DNA of 64,000 nucleotides from Dokdonella fugitiva. GTDB taxonomy: Bacteria > Pseudomonadota > Gammaproteobacteria > Xanthomonadales > Rhodanobacteraceae. Numbering within the stretch: position 1 is the stretch's first letter; each line of letters opens with the position of its first letter. Below are positions 7,370-15,263 of the stretch, in pieces. The notes under the pieces were generated by a model. The model had not been told where the DNA came from. It did not search any database and worked only from the letters and a program-made list of their open reading frames with translations. A program made the translations under genes and the position numbers. The stretch is from contig NZ_JACGXL010000002.1 in NCBI RefSeq assembly GCF_014138265.1, positions 744,001 through 808,000 on the forward strand, given 5' to 3'.

Positions 7370-8625
7370 GGCTCTGGCGCACCGTACTGATGTTCCTCGT
7401 CGTCGCGTTCGTCGCGGCGCTCGCCTGGCACTGGCTCGCGGCCGATCCCGGCTACGTGCAGGTGCGCCTGCGCGGCACGACGATCGAATCGAGCCTCGTC
7501 GTCGCGATCGCGCTGCTGCTGCTGGCATGGGCCGCGCTCACGCTCGCCTGGGGCCTCGCGCGCTGGCCGTTCCGCGCCTGGGGCCGCTCGGTCAAGCGGC
7601 GCGGGCGCGAGCGCCTCGCCGCCGGCCTCACCGCGTTCGCCGAAGGCGAATACGCGCAGGCCGAGCGCGATCTCGCGCGCGCGGCGCAGAACGCGGCCTT
7701 CCGTACGCCGGCGCTGCTCGTGTCGGCGCGCGCCGCCTACGAGCGCGGTGCGCCGGAGCGCGCGTCGCAGGCACTCGACGAGGTCGGTGCGAGCGGCGCG
7801 CGCGCCGCCGACGCGACGCGTGCACGCTTCCTCGTCGAAAGCGGCCGCCACGCCGATGCGCTCGCGCTGCTCAAGCCGAAGGCCGCGACGGGGGAACTGT
7901 CGTTGCGCGGATGGCGCCTGCTCGCCGAGGCCGCGCTCGCGCAGGGCGACGTGCAGGCCGCGCTCGATGCGCTGCCCGCGCTCGCGCGCAGCCAGTCGCT
8001 GACCGCCGACGCCCAGGCCGCGCTCGAGACGCGCGTACTCGCCGCCGCGCTCGCCGCCGCACCCGATGCGGCGCACCTCAACGCGGCGTGGAGCGGCGCG
8101 ACGCGCGCGCAGCGGCGCCGTGCCGAACTCGTCGCCGCGTTCGCGCGCCGTTCCGCCGCGCTCGGCCAGGTTCTCGCGGCGATGGACGAAATCGAATCGG
8201 CGCAGCGGCGCGAATGGAGCGACCTGCTCGCGACCGTCTACGGTGAGCTCGGTGGCGCCGAGGCCGGCGCGCGCCTGCGCAAGGCCGAAACCTGGCTCGC
8301 GCTCGCGCCGAACAGCGCGCCGCTGCTGACCGCGCTCGGTCGCCTGTACGTGTTGCAGGGCCAGTACGGCAAGGCCGAGGAGTCGCTCGAGCGCGCGCTC
8401 GCGCTGACGCCGTCGGTGTCCGCGTGGGAAGCGCTCGGCGATTGCCGCAAGGGCGAGAACGACCTCGCGGGCGCGAACACCGCTTACGCGAACGCGTTGC
8501 GCTGCGCGCGCGGCGAGGCGACCGTCGCGCTCGCGCCGCTGCTTGCGCGCGGCCCGCTCGACACGCGGCCGATCGCGTTCGAGGAACGCAGCGAACACGG
8601 CGTGCCGCGTCTGCCGCTCACGTAG
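7366..8625 (+). CDS. hemY: HemY-like membrane TPR protein
   Basis: The 419-residue protein has two N-terminal membrane helices (about residues 5-24 and 43-63) flanking a short loop with the HemY_N block DPGYVQVRLRGTTIESSL, then a basic patch and a long TPR-rich cytoplasmic part ending at about residue 400. E. coli HemY has the same layout and lies downstream of hemX; its biochemical role in heme formation is unsettled. This is not the protoporphyrinogen oxidase that shares the name in Bacillus. The TAG stop is formed by the GTAG head of a REP-like element at 8622. Confidence 0.9.
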   Translation: MRLWRTVLMFLVVAFVAALAWHWLAADPGYVQVRLRGTTIESSLVVAIALLLLAWAALTLAWGLARWPFRAWGRSVKRRGRERLAAGLTAFAEGEYAQAERDLARAAQNAAFRTPALLVSARAAYERGAPERASQALDEVGASGARAADATRARFLVESGRHADALALLKPKAATGELSLRGWRLLAEAALAQGDVQAALDALPALARSQSLTADAQAALETRVLAAALAAAPDAAHLNAAWSGATRAQRRRAELVAAFARRSAALGQVLAAMDEIESAQRREWSDLLATVYGELGGAEAGARLRKAETWLALAPNSAPLLTALGRLYVLQGQYGKAEESLERALALTPSVSAWEALGDCRKGENDLAGANTAYANALRCARGEATVALAPLLARGPLDTRPIAFEERSEHGVPRLPLT

Positions 8626-8643
8626 GGTGAGCCCAGGCCCACC
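8622..8643. repeat. Single GTAG-headed REP-like unit
   Basis: GTAGGGTGAGCCCAGG begins at 8622 and continues as an imperfect palindrome. It resembles the two units at 252-308. It lies between convergent hemY and the DUF2845 gene and supplies the hemY stop codon. It could act as a bidirectional terminator. Confidence 0.55.
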
Positions 8644-8661
8644 GCTTCCGGACGCTGCGCG

Positions 8662-9234
8662 TCAGCGCGCGAGCGAATCGACCGCGTCGACGCGACCGTC
8701 GACGAGGCGCACGACGCGGACGTAGCGGCGGTCGCCGAAATCGTAGACCCAGTCCTCGCGGCGTTCGTCGCGCCAGCGCTCGATGCCCGGCGCGGCCCGA
8801 CGCACGATCGTGTCGTTGCGGCTGCGTCGCGACGCGGGTTCGCCGCAGCGCGCGACGAGTTCGCCCGCGCTGAGCCCGCCGAGCAGGCGGTTCGGGTCGC
8901 AATCCTCGCCGATGCGGTCGACGCCGTAGCCGAGCGTGTCCTCCTGCGCGAGCAGGCCGTCGCGGAACACGAGCCGGCGCATGAGCTGGCGCGGACCGAA
9001 GTTGTAGTACCAGACGTCGTACTGCACTTCGCGCTGGCGCTCCACCGGCCCGTCGCGCCCGATCACCACGACGTCCGTGTAGCGGTCGGTCCAGAACGGA
9101 TCGCCGCAGCGCTCGCGCACCTGGAAGTCCTGCGCGCCGTCGGTGACGAGGCGGTTGCCGCAGCGCATCGCCGCGGCGGGGGCGCTCGCGAACAGGGCGA
9201 GCAGGGCGAGCGGGAGCAGGATCAGGCGATGCAT
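8662..9234 (-). CDS. Exported DUF2845 protein
   Basis: This 190-residue protein has a cleavable signal peptide (LILLPLALLALFASAPAAA, about residues 4-22). The mature part holds two DUF2845-like repeats, each with a cysteine pair context: MRCGNRLVTDGA...RCGDPFWTD and CDPNRLLGGLSAGELVARCG. Each is followed by a beta segment, DVWYYNFGPRQLMRRLVF and DWVYDFGDRRYVRVVRLVDG. The repeats resemble outer-membrane SmpA/BamE-like domains. Function is unknown; the conserved cysteines suggest disulfides in the periplasm. ATG 9234 gives a complete signal peptide. It lies upstream of nothing on its strand and converges on hemY. Confidence 0.8.
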   Translation of the reverse strand: MHRLILLPLALLALFASAPAAAMRCGNRLVTDGAQDFQVRERCGDPFWTDRYTDVVVIGRDGPVERQREVQYDVWYYNFGPRQLMRRLVFRDGLLAQEDTLGYGVDRIGEDCDPNRLLGGLSAGELVARCGEPASRRSRNDTIVRRAAPGIERWRDERREDWVYDFGDRRYVRVVRLVDGRVDAVDSLAR

Positions 9235-9289
9235 GGAGGTTCTCGCGGGTCGGGTCGCGGCATCGACCGCGAAGTGTCGGACAAGTTTC

Positions 9290-10345
9290 TCAGAGGCCGT
9301 CGATGCCCGCGCGGCCGCGCAGGATCTGTGCGATGACGTCGGGCGCGTAGTCGAACGAATCGTAGTACAGCCGTTCCTCGGGCAGGCCCGCGTCGGCGAA
9401 CGCGCGGCGGCCGGCGTCGATCATCGCCGGCGGCCCGCTCATGTAGACGTCGAACATGGACAGGTCCGGCTCGTCCTCGAGCAGCACCTCGTGCACGAGG
9501 CCGCCGCGCGTCGCGTCGCCGCGCTTGGCGTCGCCCACCACCGGGACGAAGCGGAATGCCGCGACGTCGCGCGCCCAGCGTTCGGGCAGTTCGCGCAGGT
9601 ACAGGTCGGCCATGTCGCGCGCGCCCCAGTACAACGCGATCGGTCGCCGCGTGCCGAGCGCGAGGAAGTGCTCGATCAGCGCCTTGATCGGCGCGAAGCC
9701 GGTGCCACCGGCCATGAACAGCATCGGCCGCTCGCTGTCCTCGCGCGGCACGAAGGTGCCGAGCGGCCCCTCGACGTCGAGCGTGGCGCCGGGCTGCAAC
9801 ACGTCGAACACCGTGTTGGTGAAGCCGCCGCCGGCGACGCGGCGCACATGCAGCTCGATCGCGTCGTCGTCGCGCGTGGGCGCGTTGGCGATCGAGAACG
9901 CACGCCTGCGGCCGCCGTCGAGCAGCACGTCGAGGTACTGTCCGGCCAGCCGGCGCAGCGGCTCGCCCGGCGCGGTCGCCAGGTGCAGGCGCGCGACGTC
10001 GTGGCCGAGCAGGGTCTTTTCGGCGACGCGCACGCGGAAGCGGCGACGCGGGATGTCGGCGACCGAGGCGACCTCGCGCGCGGCGATCGTGATGTCGCTG
10101 GTCGGCACGGCCTGGCACAGCAGCACCTGGTGGCGCATCTGCTCGGCCGCGTTCAGTGCGCTGGGCGGATTGCGCGGATAGGTGCAGGCGCCGTCGATGA
10201 GGGTCGCCTTGCAGCTGCCGCAGACGCCGGCGAGGCACGAATACGGCAGCGCCAGGCCGGCGCGGCGCGCGGCCTCGAGCACGGTCTCGCCGGGCAGGAC
10301 CTCGAAGCGCTTGCCGCTGGCTTGCAGGGTGACGGTGTGGGACAC
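9290..10345 (-). CDS. Ferredoxin-NAD(P) reductase-type flavoprotein (AscD/phenol hydroxylase reductase family)
   Basis: The 351-residue protein joins an N-terminal plant-type 2Fe-2S ferredoxin domain (cluster ligands in CLAGVCGSC at about residues 37-45, last Cys in LLCQA) to a ferredoxin reductase module. The FAD motif RRRAFSIANAP is at about 168-178 and the NAD(P) motif MAGGTGFAPIKALI at about 221. Such proteins pass electrons from NAD(P)H through FAD to the cluster and then to a partner. Xanthomonad genomes often label it CDP-6-deoxy-delta-3,4-glucoseen reductase, but no 3,6-dideoxysugar genes lie nearby, so the partner is unknown. The GTG start at 10345 gives the family's normal beginning; no strong ribosome site is visible. 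Confidence 0.82.
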   Translation of the reverse strand: MSHTVTLQASGKRFEVLPGETVLEAARRAGLALPYSCLAGVCGSCKATLIDGACTYPRNPPSALNAAEQMRHQVLLCQAVPTSDITIAAREVASVADIPRRRFRVRVAEKTLLGHDVARLHLATAPGEPLRRLAGQYLDVLLDGGRRRAFSIANAPTRDDDAIELHVRRVAGGGFTNTVFDVLQPGATLDVEGPLGTFVPREDSERPMLFMAGGTGFAPIKALIEHFLALGTRRPIALYWGARDMADLYLRELPERWARDVAAFRFVPVVGDAKRGDATRGGLVHEVLLEDEPDLSMFDVYMSGPPAMIDAGRRAFADAGLPEERLYYDSFDYAPDVIAQILRGRAGIDGL

Positions 10346-10475
10346 GCGATCGGCGATCGTGGAATGGGGCGATTGTCGCCGAATTCGACTCGCGCAGGCG
10401 AAAAGCCAGCCGCGTGCCCGCATTCGGCCATCCGTCGGCGGCGATGCTCGCAGCGGGCGAAACGGCGGAGGCGCG

Positions 10476-11306
10476 ATGGGCGACGAGCAGATCGACACGG
10501 CGGCCGACGCCGGTGCGGACGGGTTCGACGCGTCGCGCCGCCGCTTCCTGCAGGGCGCCGCCGCGGGCGCCGTGCTGCTCGCCGCGCTCGCGGGCTCGCG
10601 CGCATGGGGGCGGGGTCGGCCCGAGCCGCTCGTGCGCTGGACGCGCGAACTCGTCGACCTCAACGAACGCGTCGCCCGCGGCGAACTCGCGGTCACCGAC
10701 TGGCAGGCGCGCATCGAGCGGCTCAACACGTCGGTCGCCGTCGACGACCTCGTCGCCTGGCTCGACATCGACCGCCTCGTGCGCGCGTTCCGCTATCCGA
10801 CGCGCCTCGCCGACGTCGCCGATCCGCTGCTGCCGGCCGACCTCGTCTCGCCCGGCGCGCACCGTGCCTGGTTCGTGCGCGTGTTCGGCATGCGCCGCGA
10901 CGGCGTGATCATCCCGCACGTGCACAACCACATGGTGTCGGCGCACCTCGTCGTGTCGGGCGCGTTCCGTGCGCGCACGCACGATCGCCTGCGCGACCTC
11001 GACGACGCGGTCGTTCTCAGGCCGTCGATCGACCGCCGCCTCGCGCGCGGCGACATCATCAGCATGTCCGACCGGCGCGACAACCAGCACTGGCTGGTCG
11101 CGCTCGAGGATCGATCGCTCACGTTCGACGTCGGCGTGGTCGACCTCGCGGCGTCATGGCGATACCGGCTCGCGGCGAACCGCTACAACATGATCTTCGT
11201 CGACGCCGACGCGAAGCCGCAGGCGGACGGCCTCGTCGTCGCGCCGGTGATGAGCTTCGAGGCGTGCGCGGCGAAGTACGCCGGTGTCGGAGGCGCGCAG
11301 GTATAG
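10476..11306 (+). CDS. Tat-exported cupin-like protein of unknown function
   Basis: The 276-residue protein has a twin-arginine signal: SRRRFLQGAAAGAVLLAALA at about residues 21-40, suggesting export in folded form, perhaps with a bound cofactor. The mature part contains GVIIPHVHNHMVSAHLVVSG at about residue 147, a histidine-rich strand pair that looks like a cupin metal site, and a second strand set with SMSDRRDNQHWLVALEDRSL. No enzymatic family was recognised with certainty. A GGAG ribosome site lies 5 bases before ATG 10476. It diverges from the reductase gene, and a thioesterase gene starts 25 bases after it, so a redox or metal-linked role is conceivable but only inferred. Confidence 0.7.
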   Translation: MGDEQIDTAADAGADGFDASRRRFLQGAAAGAVLLAALAGSRAWGRGRPEPLVRWTRELVDLNERVARGELAVTDWQARIERLNTSVAVDDLVAWLDIDRLVRAFRYPTRLADVADPLLPADLVSPGAHRAWFVRVFGMRRDGVIIPHVHNHMVSAHLVVSGAFRARTHDRLRDLDDAVVLRPSIDRRLARGDIISMSDRRDNQHWLVALEDRSLTFDVGVVDLAASWRYRLAANRYNMIFVDADAKPQADGLVVAPVMSFEACAAKYAGVGGAQV

Positions 11307-11331
11307 TCGTCGTCCCCGGCAGGAGACGGCG

Positions 11332-11769
11332 ATGGCGATCTGGAAGCAGACGACCGACCTCGAACGCATCAATGCGTGGAATCGCGGCTGCCTGGTCGAG
11401 CACCTCGGCATGCGCGTGACCGCGATCGGCGACGACTGGGTGCAAGGCACGATGCCGGTCGACGCGCGCACGAAGCAGCCGTTCGGCCTGCTCCACGGCG
11501 GTGCGTCGGTCGCGCTCGCCGAATCGCTCGGCAGCCTCGCCGGCAACCTGTGCATCGAGTCGAGCGAGATGGCGGTCGGGCTCGACATCAACGCCAACCA
11601 CGTGCGCGCGGCGACCGAAGGCGAGGTCACCGGCACGGCCCGCGCGGTGCACGTCGGCCGCACGACGCAGGTGTGGGAGATCCGCATCGTCGACGCGCAC
11701 GCGCGCCTCGTCTGCATCTCGCGCCTCACGCTCGCGGTGGTGCCGCGGCCGACGCCGAAGGCGCTCTGA
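11332..11769 (+). CDS. Hotdog acyl-CoA thioesterase, YdiI/MenI-like
   Basis: The 145-residue protein has the PaaI/YdiI pattern: the N-terminal NRGCLVEHLGMRVT, the active-site helix FGLLHGGASVALAESLGSLA with a catalytic Glu in ALAESLG, and the strand VGLDINANHVRAATEGEVTG. E. coli YdiI hydrolyses 1,4-dihydroxy-2-naphthoyl-CoA and other aromatic acyl-CoAs. This organism shows no menaquinone genes here, so a general proofreading role is as likely. An AGGAGA ribosome site decides ATG 11332 against an earlier in-frame codon inside the previous gene. The stop is 2 bases before srkA, indicating one transcript. Confidence 0.85.
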   Translation: MAIWKQTTDLERINAWNRGCLVEHLGMRVTAIGDDWVQGTMPVDARTKQPFGLLHGGASVALAESLGSLAGNLCIESSEMAVGLDINANHVRAATEGEVTGTARAVHVGRTTQVWEIRIVDAHARLVCISRLTLAVVPRPTPKAL

Positions 11770-11771
11770 AG

Positions 11772-12725
11772 ATGATGACGGCGGCCGCGCCGTACGACGC
11801 GCTCACGCCCGACACCGTGCTCGACGCGATCGAGGCGGCCGGTTACGCGACCGACGGCCGCCTGCTCGCGCTGCCGAGCTACGAGAACCGCGTCTACCAG
11901 GTCGGCATCGAGGACGGCACGCCGCTCGTCGCAAAGTTCTACCGGCCTGCGCGCTGGAGCGACGCGGCGATCGCCGAGGAGCACGCGTTCGCGCTCGAAC
12001 TCGCCGCAGCGGAGCTGCCGGTGGTCGCGCCGCTGGTGATCGACGGCGCGACCCTGCTCGTGCACGGCGGCTTCCGCTACGCGCTGTATCCGCGCCGCGG
12101 TGGCCGCGCGCCCGAACTCGAATCGGCCGACCATCTCGCCTGGATGGGGCGCCTGCTCGCGCGCCTGCACGCGGTCGGCGCGCGCGCGCGCTTTCGTGCA
12201 CGCGGCGCGATCGATGCCGACACGTTCGTGCGCGAAGGCGCACGCGCGGTGCTCGCCTCGGGCCTGCTGCCGGACAACCTCGAGGAACGTTACCGCGCGC
12301 GCACGGCGGCGATCGCCGACCTCGTCGAGCAGCGTTTCGCGAGCGTCGCGCCGGCGGTCCTGCGCCTGCACGGCGACTGCCACGGCGGCAACGTGCTGTG
12401 GACCGACGGTGGCCCGCACTTCGTCGACCTCGACGATGCGCGCACGGGGCCGGCAGTGCAGGACCTGTGGATGCTCGCGCCGTCACCGCGCGCGCTCGAC
12501 GCGCTGCTCGAAGGCTATGCCGAGTTCCGTGATTTCGACCCGCGCGAACTCGACCTCGTCGAGCCGCTGCGCCTCATGCGGCAGATCCACTGGGGCGGCT
12601 GGGTCGCTGCGCGCTGGCACGATCCGGCGTTCCCGCGCGGATTCCCGCAGGTCGGCGAGCCGCGCTGGTGGGAGCAGCACCTGAACGACCTCGCCGAAGC
12701 GATCCTGCAGCTGCAGGACGCCTGA
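11772..12725 (+). CDS. srkA: Stress response kinase A (YihE/RdoA)
   Basis: SrkA is a cytosolic Ser/Thr protein kinase with a choline-kinase-like fold that protects E. coli from stress-induced death. The 317-residue product has the family start LTPDTVLDAIEAAGY, the N-lobe LPSYENRVYQVG with the ATP-site lysine in LVAKFYRP, the catalytic loop RLHGDCHGGNVLW (HGD at about residue 199) and the metal-binding VDLDDARTG. The end, IHWGGWVAARWHDPAFPRGFP, is typical of SrkA. Two adjacent ATG codons (11772, 11775) are possible starts. It is tightly linked to the upstream thioesterase gene. Confidence 0.93.
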   Translation: MMTAAAPYDALTPDTVLDAIEAAGYATDGRLLALPSYENRVYQVGIEDGTPLVAKFYRPARWSDAAIAEEHAFALELAAAELPVVAPLVIDGATLLVHGGFRYALYPRRGGRAPELESADHLAWMGRLLARLHAVGARARFRARGAIDADTFVREGARAVLASGLLPDNLEERYRARTAAIADLVEQRFASVAPAVLRLHGDCHGGNVLWTDGGPHFVDLDDARTGPAVQDLWMLAPSPRALDALLEGYAEFRDFDPRELDLVEPLRLMRQIHWGGWVAARWHDPAFPRGFPQVGEPRWWEQHLNDLAEAILQLQDA

Positions 12726-12768
12726 ACGTCGCCCGCCCGCCGGCGTGCGGCGGCGCACCAAACTCCGC

Positions 12769-12774
12769 TACTAT
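12769..12774 (+). promoter_or_regulatory. Putative -10 box before the plsC-like gene
   Basis: GCTACTATCG contains TACTAT 24 bases before the ATG at 12798. It is preceded by GC as at several other sites in this window. No clear -35 is present. Confidence 0.35.
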
Positions 12775-12797
12775 CGCGCCCATACCGTCACGCCACG

Positions 12798-13607
12798 ATG
12801 AACCGACTCGTCGAATCTCCCGTCGCCGCCGCACCGCCGAGCGATCGCCTGCGTTCCTGGCGCTACGCCTGGCGCGTGCCGCAGCTGCTGCTGCACGCGA
12901 TCATCGCGGTGCCGCTCGCGCTGCTCGCGCTCAATCCGCTCGCGGCGCGCATCCGCGTCGGCCGCGCGACGTTCGAGAAGGCGATGATCCGCTGGTGGTC
13001 GGGCCGCCTCGTGCGCATCTTCGGCCTGCGCATCCGCCGCTTCGGCGAGCCGCTGCCGGGCGCGGTGCTGTACGTCGCCAACCACATCTCGTGGCTCGAC
13101 ATCGAACTCATGCACAGCCAGCGACCGGTCAGTTTCGTCGCCAAGAGCGAGATCGCCGGCTGGCCGTTCGTCGGCTGGCTCGCCTCGCGCGCGGGCACGA
13201 TCTTCCATCGCCGCGGCAATACCGATTCGCTCAACGTCGTCATGGGCCGGGTGGTCGAACGCCTGCGCGCAGGCGAACCGGTCGGCGTGTTCCCGGAAGG
13301 CGGCAGCGGCCACGGTGATCGCGTCGGCACGTTCCACGCGCGCATCTTCCAGACCGCGCTCGACGCCGACGTCGCGGTGCAGCCGGTCGCGCTGCGCTAC
13401 GGTCGCGACGGCCGCCAGGACGCGCGCGTGCCGTTCGGCCGCAAGGAAAGTTTCTTCACCAATTTCCTGCGCGTGCTCGGCAACCCGGCGATGGACGCGG
13501 AGATCCACTTCCTCGAGCCGGTGCCGGCGACGCCCGAGGCACGCCGGCGCATGGCGGAAACCAGCCGCGCGCGCATCGTGCAGACGCTCGGCTATGGCGA
13601 CGAGTGA
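12798..13607 (+). CDS. 1-acyl-sn-glycerol-3-phosphate acyltransferase family protein
   Basis: The 269-residue inner-membrane protein has a hydrophobic segment (LLLHAIIAVPLALLALNPL, about residues 30-48) and a PlsC-type acyltransferase domain. Motif I is NHISWLD (H-x4-D, about residue 96), motif II GTIFHRRGN and motif III VFPEGGSGHGD, with the glycerophosphate-binding region following. Members acylate lysophosphatidic acid or lyso-ornithine lipids using acyl-ACP or acyl-CoA. Size and PEGGSGHG resemble the NlaA/OlsA-like subgroup rather than the main PlsC, so the exact acceptor is uncertain. The coding end overlaps the next gene by 14 bases, so both are co-translated. Confidence 0.85.
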   Translation: MNRLVESPVAAAPPSDRLRSWRYAWRVPQLLLHAIIAVPLALLALNPLAARIRVGRATFEKAMIRWWSGRLVRIFGLRIRRFGEPLPGAVLYVANHISWLDIELMHSQRPVSFVAKSEIAGWPFVGWLASRAGTIFHRRGNTDSLNVVMGRVVERLRAGEPVGVFPEGGSGHGDRVGTFHARIFQTALDADVAVQPVALRYGRDGRQDARVPFGRKESFFTNFLRVLGNPAMDAEIHFLEPVPATPEARRRMAETSRARIVQTLGYGDE

Positions 13608-14658
13608 AGGCGTACTGATCGGCGTCGCGGCGGACGCGCCCGATCGGCGCGACGAACTGTTGCGCGGCGCCGATTTCACGCCGTCGCGCTGGCTCGCCAA
13701 TCCGCACCTGCAATCGATCCTCGCCTCGAGCGCGCTGCGCCGCTTCGCGCTGCGGCGCGCACGGCAGGCGATCGACCGGCGCAGCGCCGAACACGTGCTC
13801 GAGTGCGGTCCCGGCGTGCGCCTGCAGGGCTTCCTCGCGCGCCAGGACCGGCGCGAGCACGCGCTCGGCCTCGTCGTGCTGCTGCACGGCTGGGAAGGCA
13901 GCGCGCAGTCGTCCTACGTCGTTGGCACCGGCGCACGCCTGCTCGACGACGGCTTCGACGTGTTCCGCCTCAACTTCCGCGACCACGGCGACACCCATCA
14001 CCTCAATCGCGAGCTGTTCCATTCGTGCCGCATCGACGAGGTCGTCGGCGCGGTGCGGGCGGTGCGCGGCGCGTTCGCCGCGGCGCCGGTCGCCGTCGCG
14101 GGCTTCTCGCTCGGCGGCAACTTCGCGCTGCGCGTGGCGCTGCGCGCGCCCGATGCCGTGCGCTACGCGCTCGCGGTGTGCCCGGTCGTGAGCCCCGCCG
14201 CGGGCCTGTTCGGCCTCGAAGAGGGGCCGTGGATCTACCAGCGCTACTTCCTGCACAAGTGGCGCGAATCGCTGCGGCGCAAGCGCGCGCTGTTTCCCGA
14301 GGTCGACTGGTTCAGCGCTGACGATCTCTCCTCGGACCTGCGCGGACTCACGCGCGCGCTCGTGCTGCGCCACACGGATTTCGGTTCGCTCGAGGCCTAC
14401 CTCGACGGCTACTCGATCGCCGGCGACCGCCTGCGCGCGCTCGCGATGCCGGCGACGATCCTCACCGCGGCCGACGACCCGGTCATCCCGGTCGCCGACT
14501 TCCGCGCGCTGCAGTTGCCGCCGCAGGTCGAACTCGACATCGCCGCGCACGGCGGCCATTGCGGCTTCATCCTCGACGCGAGCTTGCGCAGTTTCACCGC
14601 CGACTACATCGCGCAGCGCATGCAGCGGCATCTCGCGCACGACGCGTCGGGCACATAG
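13594..14658 (+). CDS. YheT-like alpha/beta hydrolase
   Basis: The 354-residue protein belongs to the AB-hydrolase-4 (YheT) family of esterases. It shows FTPSRWLANPHLQSILAS at about residue 20, LVVLLHGWEGSAQSSYV with the oxyanion HGWEG, the nucleophile elbow GFSLGGNFALR, the acid in TAADDPVIP and the catalytic His in HGGHCGF near the end. The natural substrate of YheT is unknown; short-chain esters are hydrolysed by homologues. ATG 13594 lies inside the end of the plsC-like gene (14-base overlap), suggesting a lipid-related partner role. A REP pair follows the stop. Confidence 0.88.
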   Translation: MATSEGVLIGVAADAPDRRDELLRGADFTPSRWLANPHLQSILASSALRRFALRRARQAIDRRSAEHVLECGPGVRLQGFLARQDRREHALGLVVLLHGWEGSAQSSYVVGTGARLLDDGFDVFRLNFRDHGDTHHLNRELFHSCRIDEVVGAVRAVRGAFAAAPVAVAGFSLGGNFALRVALRAPDAVRYALAVCPVVSPAAGLFGLEEGPWIYQRYFLHKWRESLRRKRALFPEVDWFSADDLSSDLRGLTRALVLRHTDFGSLEAYLDGYSIAGDRLRALAMPATILTAADDPVIPVADFRALQLPPQVELDIAAHGGHCGFILDASLRSFTADYIAQRMQRHLAHDASGT

Positions 14659-14667
14659 CCACTTCTC

Positions 14668-14741
14668 CTGTGGGAGCGGCGGAAGCCGCGATGCCTTCGT
14701 TCGGGACTGCGGGAGCATCGCGGCTTCGGTCGCTCGCACAG
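14668..14741. repeat. Inverted pair of REP units (BIME-like)
   Basis: A 26-base unit at 14668-14693 (begins CTGTGGGAGCGGCGG) recurs in reverse complement at 14716-14741; 23 of 26 positions agree. Each unit contains a GCCGC palindrome, like the REP sequences of Pseudomonas and xanthomonads. It sits between two convergent genes (stops at 14658 and 14753), the usual place for REP elements, and may end transcription. Confidence 0.8.
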
Positions 14742-14752
14742 CGAGGTGTCGC

Positions 14753-15247
14753 TCAGTCGCGCAGCCAGCGCAGCATGTGCGGATACGGCTCGACGCCGCG
14801 GCGGCGAGCGTCGTCGCCGGCTGCGCAGAGGCCGAGCGCGACGAGGCCGGCGACGCCGACGTAGACGCCGAGCGAGAACGACAGCGCGAGGCCGGGCGAC
14901 TGGCCGCGATAGCCGCCGTCGTGGAACAGGTCGGTGGCCGGCAGCGCGAGTCGCACGCTCGCCGCGTACGACCAGGCGATCGACTCGACTTCGCCGCCGT
15001 GCTCGAAGTGCTGCTCGGACGTCAGCGCGTCGTCGAGCGCGGCGCGATGCGCGGCCGGCACGAGCGCGATGTGGCCGGCCTCGTGCAGCAGGTCGGCGGG
15101 CCAGGCGATGCGTGCCGGGTCGTAGAGGAGCTCGCCGCGCGTGATGCGGATGCCGGGCAGGAACGTGTCGCCGCCCAGCGTCGCCGCGCGCGGTGGCAGG
15201 CCGATGCCGGCGAGGAACGCGACGATGCGATCGAGCGTGTCGTGCAT
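14753..15247 (-). CDS. Small HExxH protein, partner gene of an AAA ATPase
   Basis: The 164-residue protein has an HEAGH motif at about residue 55 (LLHEAGHIALVP), the zincin-like signature, followed by HRAALDDAL and EQHFEHGGEVESIAW, where a downstream Glu could be a third ligand. A hydrophobic stretch (LSFSLGVYVGVAGLVALGLC, about 122-141) may be a membrane segment. The N-terminus resembles a domain that reads a planar start (RIVAFLAGIGLPPRAATL). No named family was recognised. It starts 16 bases after the AAA ATPase stop on the same strand, so the two are surely co-transcribed. A protease or chaperone-client relation is inference. Confidence 0.7.
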   Translation of the reverse strand: MHDTLDRIVAFLAGIGLPPRAATLGGDTFLPGIRITRGELLYDPARIAWPADLLHEAGHIALVPAAHRAALDDALTSEQHFEHGGEVESIAWSYAASVRLALPATDLFHDGGYRGQSPGLALSFSLGVYVGVAGLVALGLCAAGDDARRRGVEPYPHMLRWLRD

Positions 15248-15263
15248 CGTCGTGTCGGCGCGC

